This document shows positions 16,711 to 24,571 of a DNA stretch of 64,000 nucleotides, piece after piece. The stretch is from Larkinella rosea. GTDB taxonomy: Bacteria > Bacteroidota > Bacteroidia > Cytophagales > Spirosomataceae. How positions within the stretch are numbered: the stretch's first letter is position 1; every line of letters begins with the position of its first letter. The stretch covers positions 248,001-312,000 of the forward strand of contig NZ_RQJO01000011.1 in assembly GCF_003858635.1 (NCBI RefSeq), in the 5' to 3' direction. The notes below the pieces were generated by a model that was given only the letters and a program-made list of their open reading frames with translations, searched no databases and was not told the origin of the DNA. Made by a program: the position numbers and the translations under genes.

Positions 16711-17882
16711 CCGGTTTGCCCATACACCGGTAAGAAAACTTTGAACGTTGCCCCCTGCCCGACCTGGCTGGTGACGTCGATGGCTCCTCCATGGATTTCG
16801 GACACTTTTTTGCAAATGGCCAGCCCAATGCCAGTGCCGCTGTAGGCCGATCGGCTTTCCAGCCGCTGAAACGGCTGGAAAATCCGGGACTTGTATTTTT
16901 CGTCAAAACCAATGCCGTTGTCGATTACCTCGATCAGTAAAAACAGTCGGTGGGCCTGGCTGCGTAATTCTTCCGGAAGTTCGCTGGATTCGGGGTAGCT
17001 GGCGTTGATCTGGATCAGCGGTTTTTGATCCCCTTTCTGGAATTTGATGGCATTCGCGACCAGATTCTGGAACAATTGCCGCAAGCGCAGCGGATTGCCG
17101 AGCAGATTGGGGAGAGCCGATACGCGAACCGTGGCTTTTTTCTCCGAAATAGACAATTCCAGATCACCCAGAACTTCTTTAATCAGCTTCGACAGGGAAA
17201 TATTTTCAAATGGTTCGGTTTGGGTGGATAACCGCGAATACGTCAATAAATCGCGAACCAACACCTGCATGCGTTTGGCCGAGTTCTGAATCCGGCGAAC
17301 AAGGTCTATTTCGCCATCCACCAGACTATCTGCAAACTGACTTTGCAATACGTCGCCAAACGCCTGCAATTTCCGCAACGGTTCCTGTAAATCGTGCGAC
17401 GCGATGTAGGCAAACTGCTCCAGGTTTTCGTTGGAATTCTTGATCTGGTGGATCGTGGCTTCCAGTTGGTGCTGGGTCCGCTTGTTGTCGGTAATGTCCA
17501 GAAATGTCACCCGCAGTTCGTCGCCAAACCGGCTGGCTACCACCGTCAGCCAGCGATCCGTGCCGTCGTTGTTGTAATGATGTTCGAGTTGAAGCGGCTC
17601 ATTGCCGGCGAAAGCCCGGCAGTAATGATCGAAGATTCCGTTGGTTTTGTATTTGGGAAACCACCGGCTGTGGAGTTGACCAATCAACGCTTTGGGCTCC
17701 TGATTGACGAATGCCGCCAGGGTCTGGTTGGCAATGGTGATGATGAAATCGGTAATTTCGCCCGTTTCCAGTACTGGTTTTAACAAATACAAAGCTGATT
17801 GAGAGCTGTCCATCAGCGCCCGCAATCGGGAAATTTCAATTCGTAATAAATCCGGTTTTGAATCCGGGGGTGGATTAGCCAT
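16707..17882 (-). CDS. PAS-domain sensor histidine kinase, convergent with the phytochrome operon
   Basis: A 391-residue cytoplasmic kinase with no membrane segment. A PAS domain occupies ~20-130 (FIITIANQTLAAFVN, then EHHYNNDGTDRWLTVVASRF, then VTFLDITD). A short coiled-coil leads to HisKA with the site IASHDLQEPLRKL (His near 160), the variant DLQEP box common in phytochrome-like kinases. The HATPase part has NLVANAIKFQ, EVIDNGIGFDEKY and GTGIGLAICKK. No partner regulator is adjacent; the receiver protein at 15695-16126 is a candidate. Its stop shares the TTAA palindrome with the heme oxygenase gene, so the two transcripts overlap tail to tail. Confidence 0.92.
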   Translation of the reverse strand: MANPPPDSKPDLLRIEISRLRALMDSSQSALYLLKPVLETGEITDFIITIANQTLAAFVNQEPKALIGQLHSRWFPKYKTNGIFDHYCRAFAGNEPLQLEHHYNNDGTDRWLTVVASRFGDELRVTFLDITDNKRTQHQLEATIHQIKNSNENLEQFAYIASHDLQEPLRKLQAFGDVLQSQFADSLVDGEIDLVRRIQNSAKRMQVLVRDLLTYSRLSTQTEPFENISLSKLIKEVLGDLELSISEKKATVRVSALPNLLGNPLRLRQLFQNLVANAIKFQKGDQKPLIQINASYPESSELPEELRSQAHRLFLLIEVIDNGIGFDEKYKSRIFQPFQRLESRSAYSGTGIGLAICKKVSEIHGGAIDVTSQVGQGATFKVFLPVYGQTG

Positions 17883-18022
17883 TGTAAATGAATCAAATCA
17901 GCTGGACGGTGTCGCCGGTTAATCAACTAAGATAAGCGGTCAATTGTTGATTTTTTCGTCCCAACGACTAAAACTATTCTCTGGTCTTTTTCGACATGTA
18001 GTTTTCGTACGGCGTATTCTGG

Positions 18023-18030
18023 TATTTTTG
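18023..18030 (+). promoter_or_regulatory. Candidate Bacteroidota -7 element before the cupin gene
   Basis: TATTTTTG matches the phylum's TAnnTTTG -7 consensus and lies 33 bp before the cupin ATG. A convincing TTTG element at the -33 position is not visible (only TTTTC at about the right distance), so the call is tentative. Confidence 0.3.
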
Positions 18031-18062
18031 CGGTAATGAATTCACGATAAACCCCTTCCCCG

Positions 18063-18401
18063 ATGGCAACTCTTCCTGCTCTTTTTATCACTGACGAAAG
18101 TTTACCCTGGGAAGAAGTTGGCCCCGGCGTTCGGCGGAAAATTATGGCATACGATGCCAATCTGATGCTGGTGAAAGTGGCGTTTGAAGCGGGCGGTGTG
18201 GGTGCAATCCACCACCATTACCACACCCAGATGAGTTATGTGGAAAGCGGGCGGTTTGCCATCACGATTGCCGGCGAAACCCGCGAGCTGAAAACCGGTG
18301 ACGTCTACCATTTGCCGCCGAATGTACCCCACGGTGCCGTGGCGCTGGAAGCCGGAATACTGGTGGATGTGTTTACACCCATGCGGGAGGATTTTGTGTA
18401 A
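18063..18401 (+). CDS. kdgF: KdgF-like cupin
   Basis: A 112-residue single cupin. It follows the KdgF pattern closely: LPWEEVGPGVRRKIMAY at the start, metal-binding motif GAIHHHYHTQMSYVESGRF (three His plus Gln), then LKTGDVYHLPPNVPHGA with the second-motif His, and VFTPMREDF at the end. KdgF converts unsaturated uronates, released by pectin or alginate lyases, to linear ketonised sugars. It is followed 70 bp later by a hexuronate-type MFS transporter on the same strand, which supports a role in uronic-acid use. No lyase or kdgK/kdgA gene is in the window. Confidence 0.8.
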   Translation: MATLPALFITDESLPWEEVGPGVRRKIMAYDANLMLVKVAFEAGGVGAIHHHYHTQMSYVESGRFAITIAGETRELKTGDVYHLPPNVPHGAVALEAGILVDVFTPMREDFV

Positions 18402-18471
18402 TTCACGAAATTACTACAATTCTGTCTAGTAATTCACTATTTTGAGACCGGATTTCACCACGGCCCTTCTC

Positions 18472-19713
18472 ATGAATTACCGTTCCCGGGTACTCTCGTT
18501 TTTATTTGCGCTTTCCACCATTACCTACATCGACCGAACCTGCATTTCGCTGGTGGCATCGGACATCAAGAGTGATTTAAAGATCGGGAATGATCAGTGG
18601 GGCTGGATTCTGAGCGCTTTCGCGCTTTCCTACGCCCTTTTCGAACTCCCGACCGGAGCCCTGGGTGATCGGCTGGGCCCCCGGCGGGTGCTGACGCGGG
18701 TGGTCGGCTGGTGGTCGGCCTTTACGGCGCTCACCGGCACGGCCACGAGTTGGCTTTACCTGGTGGTGGTGCGGTTTTTGTTTGGCGCAGGCGAGGCCGG
18801 GGCCTATCCCAATGCGTCGATTGTGGTTTCCCGCTGGTTTCCGCACCAGGAAACCGGTCGGGCGCAGGCCTATATCTGGGCGGCTGGTCGGGTGGGCGGG
18901 ATGCTGGCCCCCTGGCTGGTGGTGCCGGTGGCCACCCATTTCGGCTGGCGGGCATCTTTCTACGCCATGGGCTTGCTGGGCGTGGTCTGGGCGGTTTGCT
19001 GGTATGTCTGGTTTCGCGATTTTCCGAACGAAAAAAAGAACATTACCGCCGACGAACTCACCCATATTGAAGAAAACCGGCGGTTTCGGGTTTCCAGCCA
19101 CCACATTCCCTGGCGGGCGGTTTTGCGCAGTCAGAACATGTGGGCCATTATGCTGATGTTCCATTTTTACATGTATGGCGCGTATTTCTTCACGGGCTGG
19201 CTGCCCACGTACCTCAAAGAAGGGCGACATTTCGATAAAGAACACATGCAGCTTTTTTCGACCCTGCCCTTTTTTCTGGGGGCCATCGGTTGTTTCACGG
19301 GCGGTTATTTGAGCGACTGGCTCTCCAAACGCTACGGGTTAAAAGTCGGTCGGCGGGTGGTGGGCATCGTGGGGTTAGGGCTTTCGTCAGCGATGATTCT
19401 GCTGTCGGCTTTGACGAAAGACAATCAAAACGCTGCGATCTTCCTGTCGATGGGGATGGGTTTCAAAGACTTAACACTCCCGGTTTCGTTTGCGGTTTGC
19501 AACGATGTCGGGCGCAGTCAGTCGGGCATGGTGTCGGGCGCGATGAATACCGTGGGGCAATTGGGAGCGGTTTTTCTGGGTGTGCTGTTTGGCTACATCG
19601 TCAACCTCACCGGCGATTTCAACCTCCCGCTATTCCTGATCGCATTTCTGCTGCTGTGCAGTTGCCTGCTCTGGCTCCGCATCGACCCCACGGAAGAAGT
19701 GGTTTTAGCATAA
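18472..19713 (+). CDS. MFS transporter, anion:cation symporter group (hexuronate/glucarate type)
   Basis: 413 residues from ATG 18472; the frame is open to a TTG at 18442 but MNYRSRVLSFLF is a better start. About 12 membrane helices. The ACS-family signatures are clear: TYIDRTCISL in helix 1, the loop 2-3 motif GALGDRLGPRRVL, and GAGEAGAYPNASIVVSRWFP in helix 4-5, as in ExuT and GudP transporters of hexuronates and aldarates. It would import a sugar acid with protons or another cation. The gene follows a KdgF-like cupin, which acts on unsaturated uronates, so a hexuronate substrate is likely (inference). Confidence 0.9.
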   Translation: MNYRSRVLSFLFALSTITYIDRTCISLVASDIKSDLKIGNDQWGWILSAFALSYALFELPTGALGDRLGPRRVLTRVVGWWSAFTALTGTATSWLYLVVVRFLFGAGEAGAYPNASIVVSRWFPHQETGRAQAYIWAAGRVGGMLAPWLVVPVATHFGWRASFYAMGLLGVVWAVCWYVWFRDFPNEKKNITADELTHIEENRRFRVSSHHIPWRAVLRSQNMWAIMLMFHFYMYGAYFFTGWLPTYLKEGRHFDKEHMQLFSTLPFFLGAIGCFTGGYLSDWLSKRYGLKVGRRVVGIVGLGLSSAMILLSALTKDNQNAAIFLSMGMGFKDLTLPVSFAVCNDVGRSQSGMVSGAMNTVGQLGAVFLGVLFGYIVNLTGDFNLPLFLIAFLLLCSCLLWLRIDPTEEVVLA

Positions 19714-19729
19714 CCCTGTCAGCGGTTGG

Positions 19730-19778
19730 GATCGGAGCGGTTTTAATAGCATACCTACAGGTAAAAACCGCCCCGATC
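19730..19778. repeat. Inverted repeat after the MFS gene
   Basis: GATCGGAGCGGTTTT (19730-19744) pairs with AAAACCGCCCCGATC (19764-19778) with one mismatch across a 19-base loop. An A7 run follows, not a T run, so it is not a typical terminator for the MFS gene. Both arms contain the frequent 7-mer CGGTTTT/AAAACCG. Confidence 0.6.
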
Positions 19779-19903
19779 AAAAAAATACCGCTGGAAGCAA
19801 TACAAAAAAAGGCTTATGGTTGGCTTCCTTCCATTTCTTTACTTTCCTAATCGACTGACCATGGCAAGCCGTTGGCGGGTCGACCCATTTTTAGTCGTTT
19901 CAT

Positions 19904-20437
19904 TTAGGTAACGTTGATAAAAGTGTGCTTTCGGTACCACAGTGTCCATGCCCAGCCAGCCAGCGTTGCGGCATAAAACGGATAAGCAAAGAAGGGCAAG
20001 GGTTGAGTCAATGCGGTCATAGAATGTCCGGTAAATATGAGGAAGGCAACGATCACAAATAGCAAGGCGGAGAGTATACCGGTGCCTCGTACAAACCAGG
20101 GAAATACGCGTTGAGAACTGATCACCGCGATGGATAAAGCCCACAAGCAGGTCCCCGTTCCAAACGCCGGAATACTTTCAGTTAAAGCCCCGGCGCAGCT
20201 GAAAAAGATAATACTTTCCGCAATGGCAAATACGAGAAACCCTGCGGCAACGATATCATTTCCTTTTCTAAAAAAGTATAGCGTTAGTAAGGCGGCAGCC
20301 AAAATAAGCCCGGAGCTATCAATCGCCCACAGCACATTTCGGACTACATCCGATGGCACGAAGGCTCCAATCATTCCTAATACACAACCCGTTAAAAGTC
20401 CCGTGGCTGCTATCGTGAGAATAGGTTCATGTTTCAT
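19904..20437 (-). CDS. Six-helix membrane protein of unknown function
   Basis: A 177-residue, very hydrophobic protein with about six membrane helices (ILTIAATGLLTGCVLGMIGAF, SSGLILAAALLTLYFF, IVAAGFLVFAIAESIIFF, LWALSIAVIS, GILSALLFVIVAFLIF, FFAYPFYAATLAGWAWTLWY). I recognise no named family and no catalytic motif. The arrangement resembles small DUF-type membrane proteins whose roles are not known. It follows the T9SS beta-helix gene by 41 bp on the same strand and could be co-transcribed with it, but nothing in its sequence ties it to secretion. Confidence 0.65.
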   Translation of the reverse strand: MKHEPILTIAATGLLTGCVLGMIGAFVPSDVVRNVLWAIDSSGLILAAALLTLYFFRKGNDIVAAGFLVFAIAESIIFFSCAGALTESIPAFGTGTCLWALSIAVISSQRVFPWFVRGTGILSALLFVIVAFLIFTGHSMTALTQPLPFFAYPFYAATLAGWAWTLWYRKHTFINVT

Positions 20438-20478
20438 AATTAGATTTGAGTTAGACGGTTGATTACCTTGTACCTTCC

Positions 20479-23400
20479 TTACTTTCCTTTCAGAATCTTG
20501 ACGGTTTTTTGCTGGGTTGGCGTACTAACCCGCAACACCAGCACACCCGGTGCCTGCTGGAAAACCGGTAGCCGATGCCGTTCAACCGCACCGGCCTGCG
20601 GCACCTGTTGCTCACCGACACGGTGCCCGTGGATGTCCGTCAATTGCAGATGCAGCGGTTTTCCCTCAGCGCCCCGAATCTCTACCTCAACCTGATTCGA
20701 AACGGGGTTGCCCAGCACCATCACCTGCAGATTTTCAGCGGTTTCGGCCGATAACCGGGCTGGAGCGCACTGATACGCTTTGGGCGAACCTTTCAACTGA
20801 AAGGTCGATCCCAACACGCGGGCCAATACCAGTGTGCCGTTGGTGACACTGCTCGGTGGTGTGAAATTGTAGGCATGGGCGCCGTTGCCTTTCCCGGCAT
20901 CCTTCAGATCGACCCGGTAAATATTCGCCACCGTACTGCCCAAAACCGTTATGTTTCCCGGACTGGGTTCGAGGTAAAATTCGACCGTGAGCGGGGTGTT
21001 GGGTTTATTCCGATCCCAGACCCAGCCGCGAATACCTCCGCAATCGAGTTTATCCAGATACCCTTCAAAACTGCCCGTAACGACGGTTTCGGCCGGATTC
21101 ACCGTCAGGTTGAAGCCCACGCTGTTTATCGCTCCTTTGTCATCTCTCGCCGAGTAGGTTAGCAGGAAGGTTCCCGCAATCTCGGTTTTCCCGCTAAGCT
21201 GCCGGGTACCACTGGTGAAGGTCAGCCCACTGGGCAGGCCTGCCAGCGCATGGCTCAGGGTGCCGTTTTCAGGATCAGTGAAAGTTGGCAAGGTCGTGGT
21301 AAAATTCACCCCTTGCTGGATGGTTAACGGCGTCATTGTGGGAGCGACCGGCGGTTTATTCTGTGACGACGGAGGAATGCCATTCTGACACCGAATGGTT
21401 TTAGGACCGTCCTTGAGGGTAAACCCGTTACCAGCCACATAGGCCGAGAGGGTATGTACTTCGCCATCTTTCAGCTCGTCCGGGATGTTCCACCGAAACG
21501 CATGAATCCCGTTACCCTTGCCGCCGTCTTTCAAATCCTGCCGAAACTCGTTGGCCAGAATCGTACCCTTGCTTTCGGAATCCACCAGAATTTCGACCAA
21601 AATGGCGGTATTGGGTTTGTTGCGATCCCAGGCCCAACCCCGGAAGCTGGTGCAATCCCCTCCATAAATGAACCCATCGAAGGAACCGGTGACGGTCGGC
21701 GCGGTGACTACCACCGTGGCACTGGCGGGATCACTGACACAACCACTGACGTTGCAAGTAGCCTGATAGACGAACGTGCCGGGGTCCGTGGTCAGCACCG
21801 CAATGGCTCCGGTTCCCGACGAGCCGCCCGGTCCGTTCCAGCTGAGGGTTCCGGCACAATTGCTGGCGGTAAGAACGATCGTTGGTGCTCCCTGTGTAAC
21901 GGTCGTGCTGGTCAGATTGGGGGGCGCAGCAGCATTGCCGGTTACGGTGACACTGCTGGTGGCGGTGCAACCCGAGCTGAGATTGGTGACCGTCACTGTA
22001 AAGGTCCTGGGGATACTGGTGAGCAGGGTGGCACTCGTGGGATTGGTCGTGGTACTGCTCAGGGTGGCTCCGGCCGGGGCGGCCCAGCTATAGCTCAGGT
22101 TGCTGCCGCCCGTTACCGTGGCCGACAGACTCACCGATTGCCCGAGGCAGACGCTGGCGGAAGAAGCCAGGGTTGACACCGTGATGCGCTCCGCCGGTTC
22201 TGCCTGAAACTCGTAGGCACCGATATCGACCCGGTTTCCGTAGATACGGAGATTACCGGCCAGATCCGTCTGGGGCAGGGCGGTGACGCTATAGGGCCCG
22301 GAGACCGCCGTAGCACTGGTGGGATCACCGGCATTGATGGCCGCGGAACAGTTGGTGAGTTGGAGGTTATCCGCACTGACAAAGGGCGAGGTAGTGGTGG
22401 TCAGGTTGTTTGAGCCCGTATAATAGGTTACCTCAGGTTCGAACAGGCAATAGCTGGCCGTTATTGCAGAACCTTGGACATGATATAGCGTATAACTTCC
22501 ATTGTTCCAGAAGAGGCAATTGACAAGACTGCAATTACTGGAACTTCTCTTATAAATACCCCCTCCCAGACCGGTATTTAACGTAAAGCTACAATTGGTT
22601 AGCAGTGGATTACCATCCACGGTAGTATACATTCCCCCGCCATCCCTTGCTGTATTTGACGTAAAACGACAATTGACCAGGACAGGACTGGAATAAATAC
22701 AATACATTCCCCCTCCCTGATCGGCAGAATTCGACGTGAAGCTACAATGGGTCAGACTGGGACTGCCTAATAAATTATGCACTCCCCCTCCCTCATCGGC
22801 AGTATTTGACGTAAAGCTACAGTTGGTCAGAATGGGATTCGATGAACGATTAAACATTCCCCCCCCTCCCTCATCGGCAGTATTTGACGTAAAGCTACAG
22901 TTGGTCAGAATGGGACTGGAAGTAATATTAAACATTCCCCCACCAATAATCGCGGAATTTGACGTAAAGCTACAGTTGGTCAGAATGGGATTGGAGCTAT
23001 TATTAACCATTCCCCCACCGATACTCCTGGAATCGAGCGTATTATCATAATTGGCATTCCCTCCCGTAATCACAAATCCATCCAAAATACCTGTACTGGT
23101 GATGCTTGAGTTGGATATGACGTGGTAACTGTTGTCGGCCGGGTCGCCCACCGTCCCAATATCGCCACTCAGGGTGGTGCTGGAAGGAGTGGTCAGGTTG
23201 ATTGGGGGCCGCTCGCTGCGGTTGGCTTCGGTTCCCACAAAACCGCCGTAAATGGCCACGTTGTTCTTCATTCGGAAGTAAATTTCGCGGTCGGTTCCGG
23301 TGGTGGGTTTGTAGGTTCCTCCGGCTACCCAAACCTCACCGCCCGCCGTGAGCGAGTTGATGGCGCCCTGCAAATCAGACGTGGCGGTGGCCCAACTGGT

Positions 23401-23562
23401 GGCCGTCGCCGGATTGCCGTTGGTGCCGGTTGTCGACACAAACCGGGTGGTCTGGGCGGAGGCTGCCCCGGATAAAACGAGGAGACATTCCAGCCAAAAA
23501 AACCGGGTACGCAATGCCCCGACCGCAGCAGTCGGAAAGAGGGAAGTAAAACGTTTTTTCAT
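20479..23562 (-). CDS. Large T9SS-exported beta-helix protein with Ig-like domains
   Basis: 1,027 residues from ATG 23562 (MKKRF); a TTG 24 bp upstream only adds residues before the charged signal-peptide start. Order: signal peptide (~1-36); beta-helix with tandem turns of the type LTNCSFTSNTADEGGG (~residues 175-335); Ig-like domain beginning VCLGQSVSLSATV; a domain opening GSFDGFIYGGDC with RGWAWDRNKPNT; a putative-Ig segment LPSGLTFTSGTRQLSG; a second copy of the same domain type opening GSFEGYLDKLDC with RGWVWDRNKPNT; and a C-terminal type IX sorting domain ending VLRVSTPTQQKTVKILKGK. It should cross the outer membrane by the T9SS and be surface-attached or released. The beta-helix turns (F..N.A..GGG) resemble those of polymorphic outer-membrane adhesins; ligand unknown. 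Confidence 0.9.
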   Translation of the reverse strand: MKKRFTSLFPTAAVGALRTRFFWLECLLVLSGAASAQTTRFVSTTGTNGNPATATSWATATSDLQGAINSLTAGGEVWVAGGTYKPTTGTDREIYFRMKNNVAIYGGFVGTEANRSERPPINLTTPSSTTLSGDIGTVGDPADNSYHVISNSSITSTGILDGFVITGGNANYDNTLDSRSIGGGMVNNSSNPILTNCSFTSNSAIIGGGMFNITSSPILTNCSFTSNTADEGGGGMFNRSSNPILTNCSFTSNTADEGGGVHNLLGSPSLTHCSFTSNSADQGGGMYCIYSSPVLVNCRFTSNTARDGGGMYTTVDGNPLLTNCSFTLNTGLGGGIYKRSSSNCSLVNCLFWNNGSYTLYHVQGSAITASYCLFEPEVTYYTGSNNLTTTTSPFVSADNLQLTNCSAAINAGDPTSATAVSGPYSVTALPQTDLAGNLRIYGNRVDIGAYEFQAEPAERITVSTLASSASVCLGQSVSLSATVTGGSNLSYSWAAPAGATLSSTTTNPTSATLLTSIPRTFTVTVTNLSSGCTATSSVTVTGNAAAPPNLTSTTVTQGAPTIVLTASNCAGTLSWNGPGGSSGTGAIAVLTTDPGTFVYQATCNVSGCVSDPASATVVVTAPTVTGSFDGFIYGGDCTSFRGWAWDRNKPNTAILVEILVDSESKGTILANEFRQDLKDGGKGNGIHAFRWNIPDELKDGEVHTLSAYVAGNGFTLKDGPKTIRCQNGIPPSSQNKPPVAPTMTPLTIQQGVNFTTTLPTFTDPENGTLSHALAGLPSGLTFTSGTRQLSGKTEIAGTFLLTYSARDDKGAINSVGFNLTVNPAETVVTGSFEGYLDKLDCGGIRGWVWDRNKPNTPLTVEFYLEPSPGNITVLGSTVANIYRVDLKDAGKGNGAHAYNFTPPSSVTNGTLVLARVLGSTFQLKGSPKAYQCAPARLSAETAENLQVMVLGNPVSNQVEVEIRGAEGKPLHLQLTDIHGHRVGEQQVPQAGAVERHRLPVFQQAPGVLVLRVSTPTQQKTVKILKGK
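22570..23025. repeat. Tandem ~75-78 bp repeats encoding beta-helix turns
   Basis: About six imperfect units inside the T9SS protein gene. On the plus strand each contains 'gtatttgacgtaaagctac' followed by 'agttggtcagaatggga'; copies begin at about 22801, 22879 (78 bp apart) and 22954 (75 bp apart). Each unit encodes one 25-26 residue turn. Several units are nearly identical at DNA level, which makes the region prone to copy-number change. Confidence 0.8.
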
Positions 23563-23643
23563 AGGACATGAATCGATTATGAACAAAAAATGAAAACCGC
23601 CGGGGCATCAGTGCGCGGATGGGCGGGCGGTTTTTGCGGGGTG

Positions 23644-24189
23644 TTAATTCGGCAACTTGTAGCCGAGCATACTGCCCACAAACGCCAGAAACCGCATGAG
23701 CCCGTGGGGTGGGTTGACTGATTTGATTTCTTTTTCGTGGGCCACAAACAGCATCGAAATCCGGATCAACGAGCCAAAATTCTTCGGGGGTAGCGTCATT
23801 TTTCCGCTGGCAATCAGCGTGTGCATCCGCCGGAAAAACCGCTCGAAACCCAGCGCGGGCTTGTGGATATTGATGAGCCGAACCGCTTCGGCGTGTGAAT
23901 TTTTGAGCGTATGCGGTACGCCCGCCGGAACGGTTGCGGTTTCGCCCGGTTTGACCAGCCGCCACTGGCCGTCGATCCAGAAGTCCAGCGTGCCTTCCAG
24001 CACCTGGTAGCTTTCCTCGGCATGGGGATGAATGTGCTGCGGAGGTCCCTCCAAACCGGGTGCCAGCACATTGATAGCTTCAAAAAAGGCACCGTTGGTG
24101 TCTTTGGTATCTTTGGTAATCTGCCACCACATCCCGGCGGCTGCAAAATCGAGAATCCGATTCGAATCGGTCTTTTCTACTTCTTTCAT
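23644..24189 (-). CDS. Cupin-domain protein (quercetinase/Cupin_2-like)
   Basis: 181 residues from ATG 24189; a GTG 6 bp upstream is possible. A single cupin barrel occupies ~residues 40-120: GPPQHIHPHAEESYQVLEG is motif 1 (His, His, Glu) and TVPAGVPHTLKNS is motif 2 (His). The C-terminal ~60 residues form an amphipathic region (RFFRRMHTLIASGKMTLP) often seen in this group. The reaction and ligand are unknown. It contains a 9-bp tandem duplication (encoding KDTKDT) absent from the truncated copy at 26962-27111. It probably once followed the hybrid two-component gene directly, and is now separated from it by the TPR kinase. Confidence 0.85.
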   Translation of the reverse strand: MKEVEKTDSNRILDFAAAGMWWQITKDTKDTNGAFFEAINVLAPGLEGPPQHIHPHAEESYQVLEGTLDFWIDGQWRLVKPGETATVPAGVPHTLKNSHAEAVRLINIHKPALGFERFFRRMHTLIASGKMTLPPKNFGSLIRISMLFVAHEKEIKSVNPPHGLMRFLAFVGSMLGYKLPN

Positions 24190-24238
24190 TGTCACGTTTT
24201 TTAATTGTAAAAGCGCGTCAGGAACCCGTAACCGCCCC

Positions 24239-24319
24239 GCCTTTCACCCCCCAACCCCCTAAAGGGGGCTTTTAAATCCGGATGTTCAAGCCCCCTTTAG
24301 GGGGTTGGGGGGGAAAGGC
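24239..24319. repeat. CCCCCTAAAGGGGG-type inverted repeat, copy 1
   Basis: Arms of ~31 bases (GCCTTTCACCCCCC... and ...GGGGGGGAAAGGC) face each other across an AT-rich loop (tttaaatccggatgttc). Each arm is itself nearly palindromic around CCCCCTAAAGGGGG. It lies between the cupin leader and the remnant of the hybrid regulator; its twin is at 27161-27243. Likely a terminator-type hairpin active on both strands. Confidence 0.85.
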
Positions 24320-24435
24320 AGTAGCATGTAACAGTCCTGGAGCGACCCGGTTTTAGGGTCTTGCGCTGCGATACAAGAATACGTGAGCCATCGTACAACG
24401 AAGGTGGACTATTGTTCGAAAAGGTGGACTATTGT

Positions 24436-24508
24436 TTAAATCGGATCAGAATGGCGGTATTGGCCGGGCGAAATGCCGAATTCTTCGGAGAATACGCGGC
24501 TGAAATAC
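24436..24508 (-). pseudogene. 3' remnant of a hybrid two-component regulator gene
   Basis: The last 23 codons (YFSRVFSEEFGISPGQYRHSDPI type) plus stop match the C-terminus of the full gene at 27360-31532, with V replaced by I once. Upstream of 24508 the similarity ends and the 3' end of the TPR kinase gene (another frame) follows. It is a leftover of the duplication, not a gene. Confidence 0.88.
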
Positions 24509-24571
24509 GAGGATGCGTTTCCCAAATTAAGTGTGGATTTGTTGTGAATACCTTCGGGCAAAAACCGCTCG

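Larger units (their letters stand above)
24055..24508. repeat. Direct repeat 1 flanking the TPR-kinase cassette
   Basis: This ~454-bp segment matches 26986-27432 in the same orientation with well over 90% identity by eye, with scattered substitutions, one 9-bp indel and a few 1-bp indels. It spans the 5' part of the cupin gene, the cupin leader, a CCCCCTAAAGGGGG inverted repeat and the 3' end of a hybrid two-component gene. Similarity stops abruptly on both sides (24508/27432 and 24055/26986). Confidence 0.93.

Noticed and set aside
21454-22176. 240-codon plus-strand ORF, Gly- and Arg-rich, opposite the T9SS protein
   Set aside because: It mirrors low-complexity Ser/Thr-rich Ig-like domains on the other strand; composition explains it.
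22570-23025. Tandem repeats considered as a CRISPR array
   Set aside because: Units are contiguous, in frame and encode beta-helix turns in a long ORF; there are no unique spacers of constant length and no cas genes.
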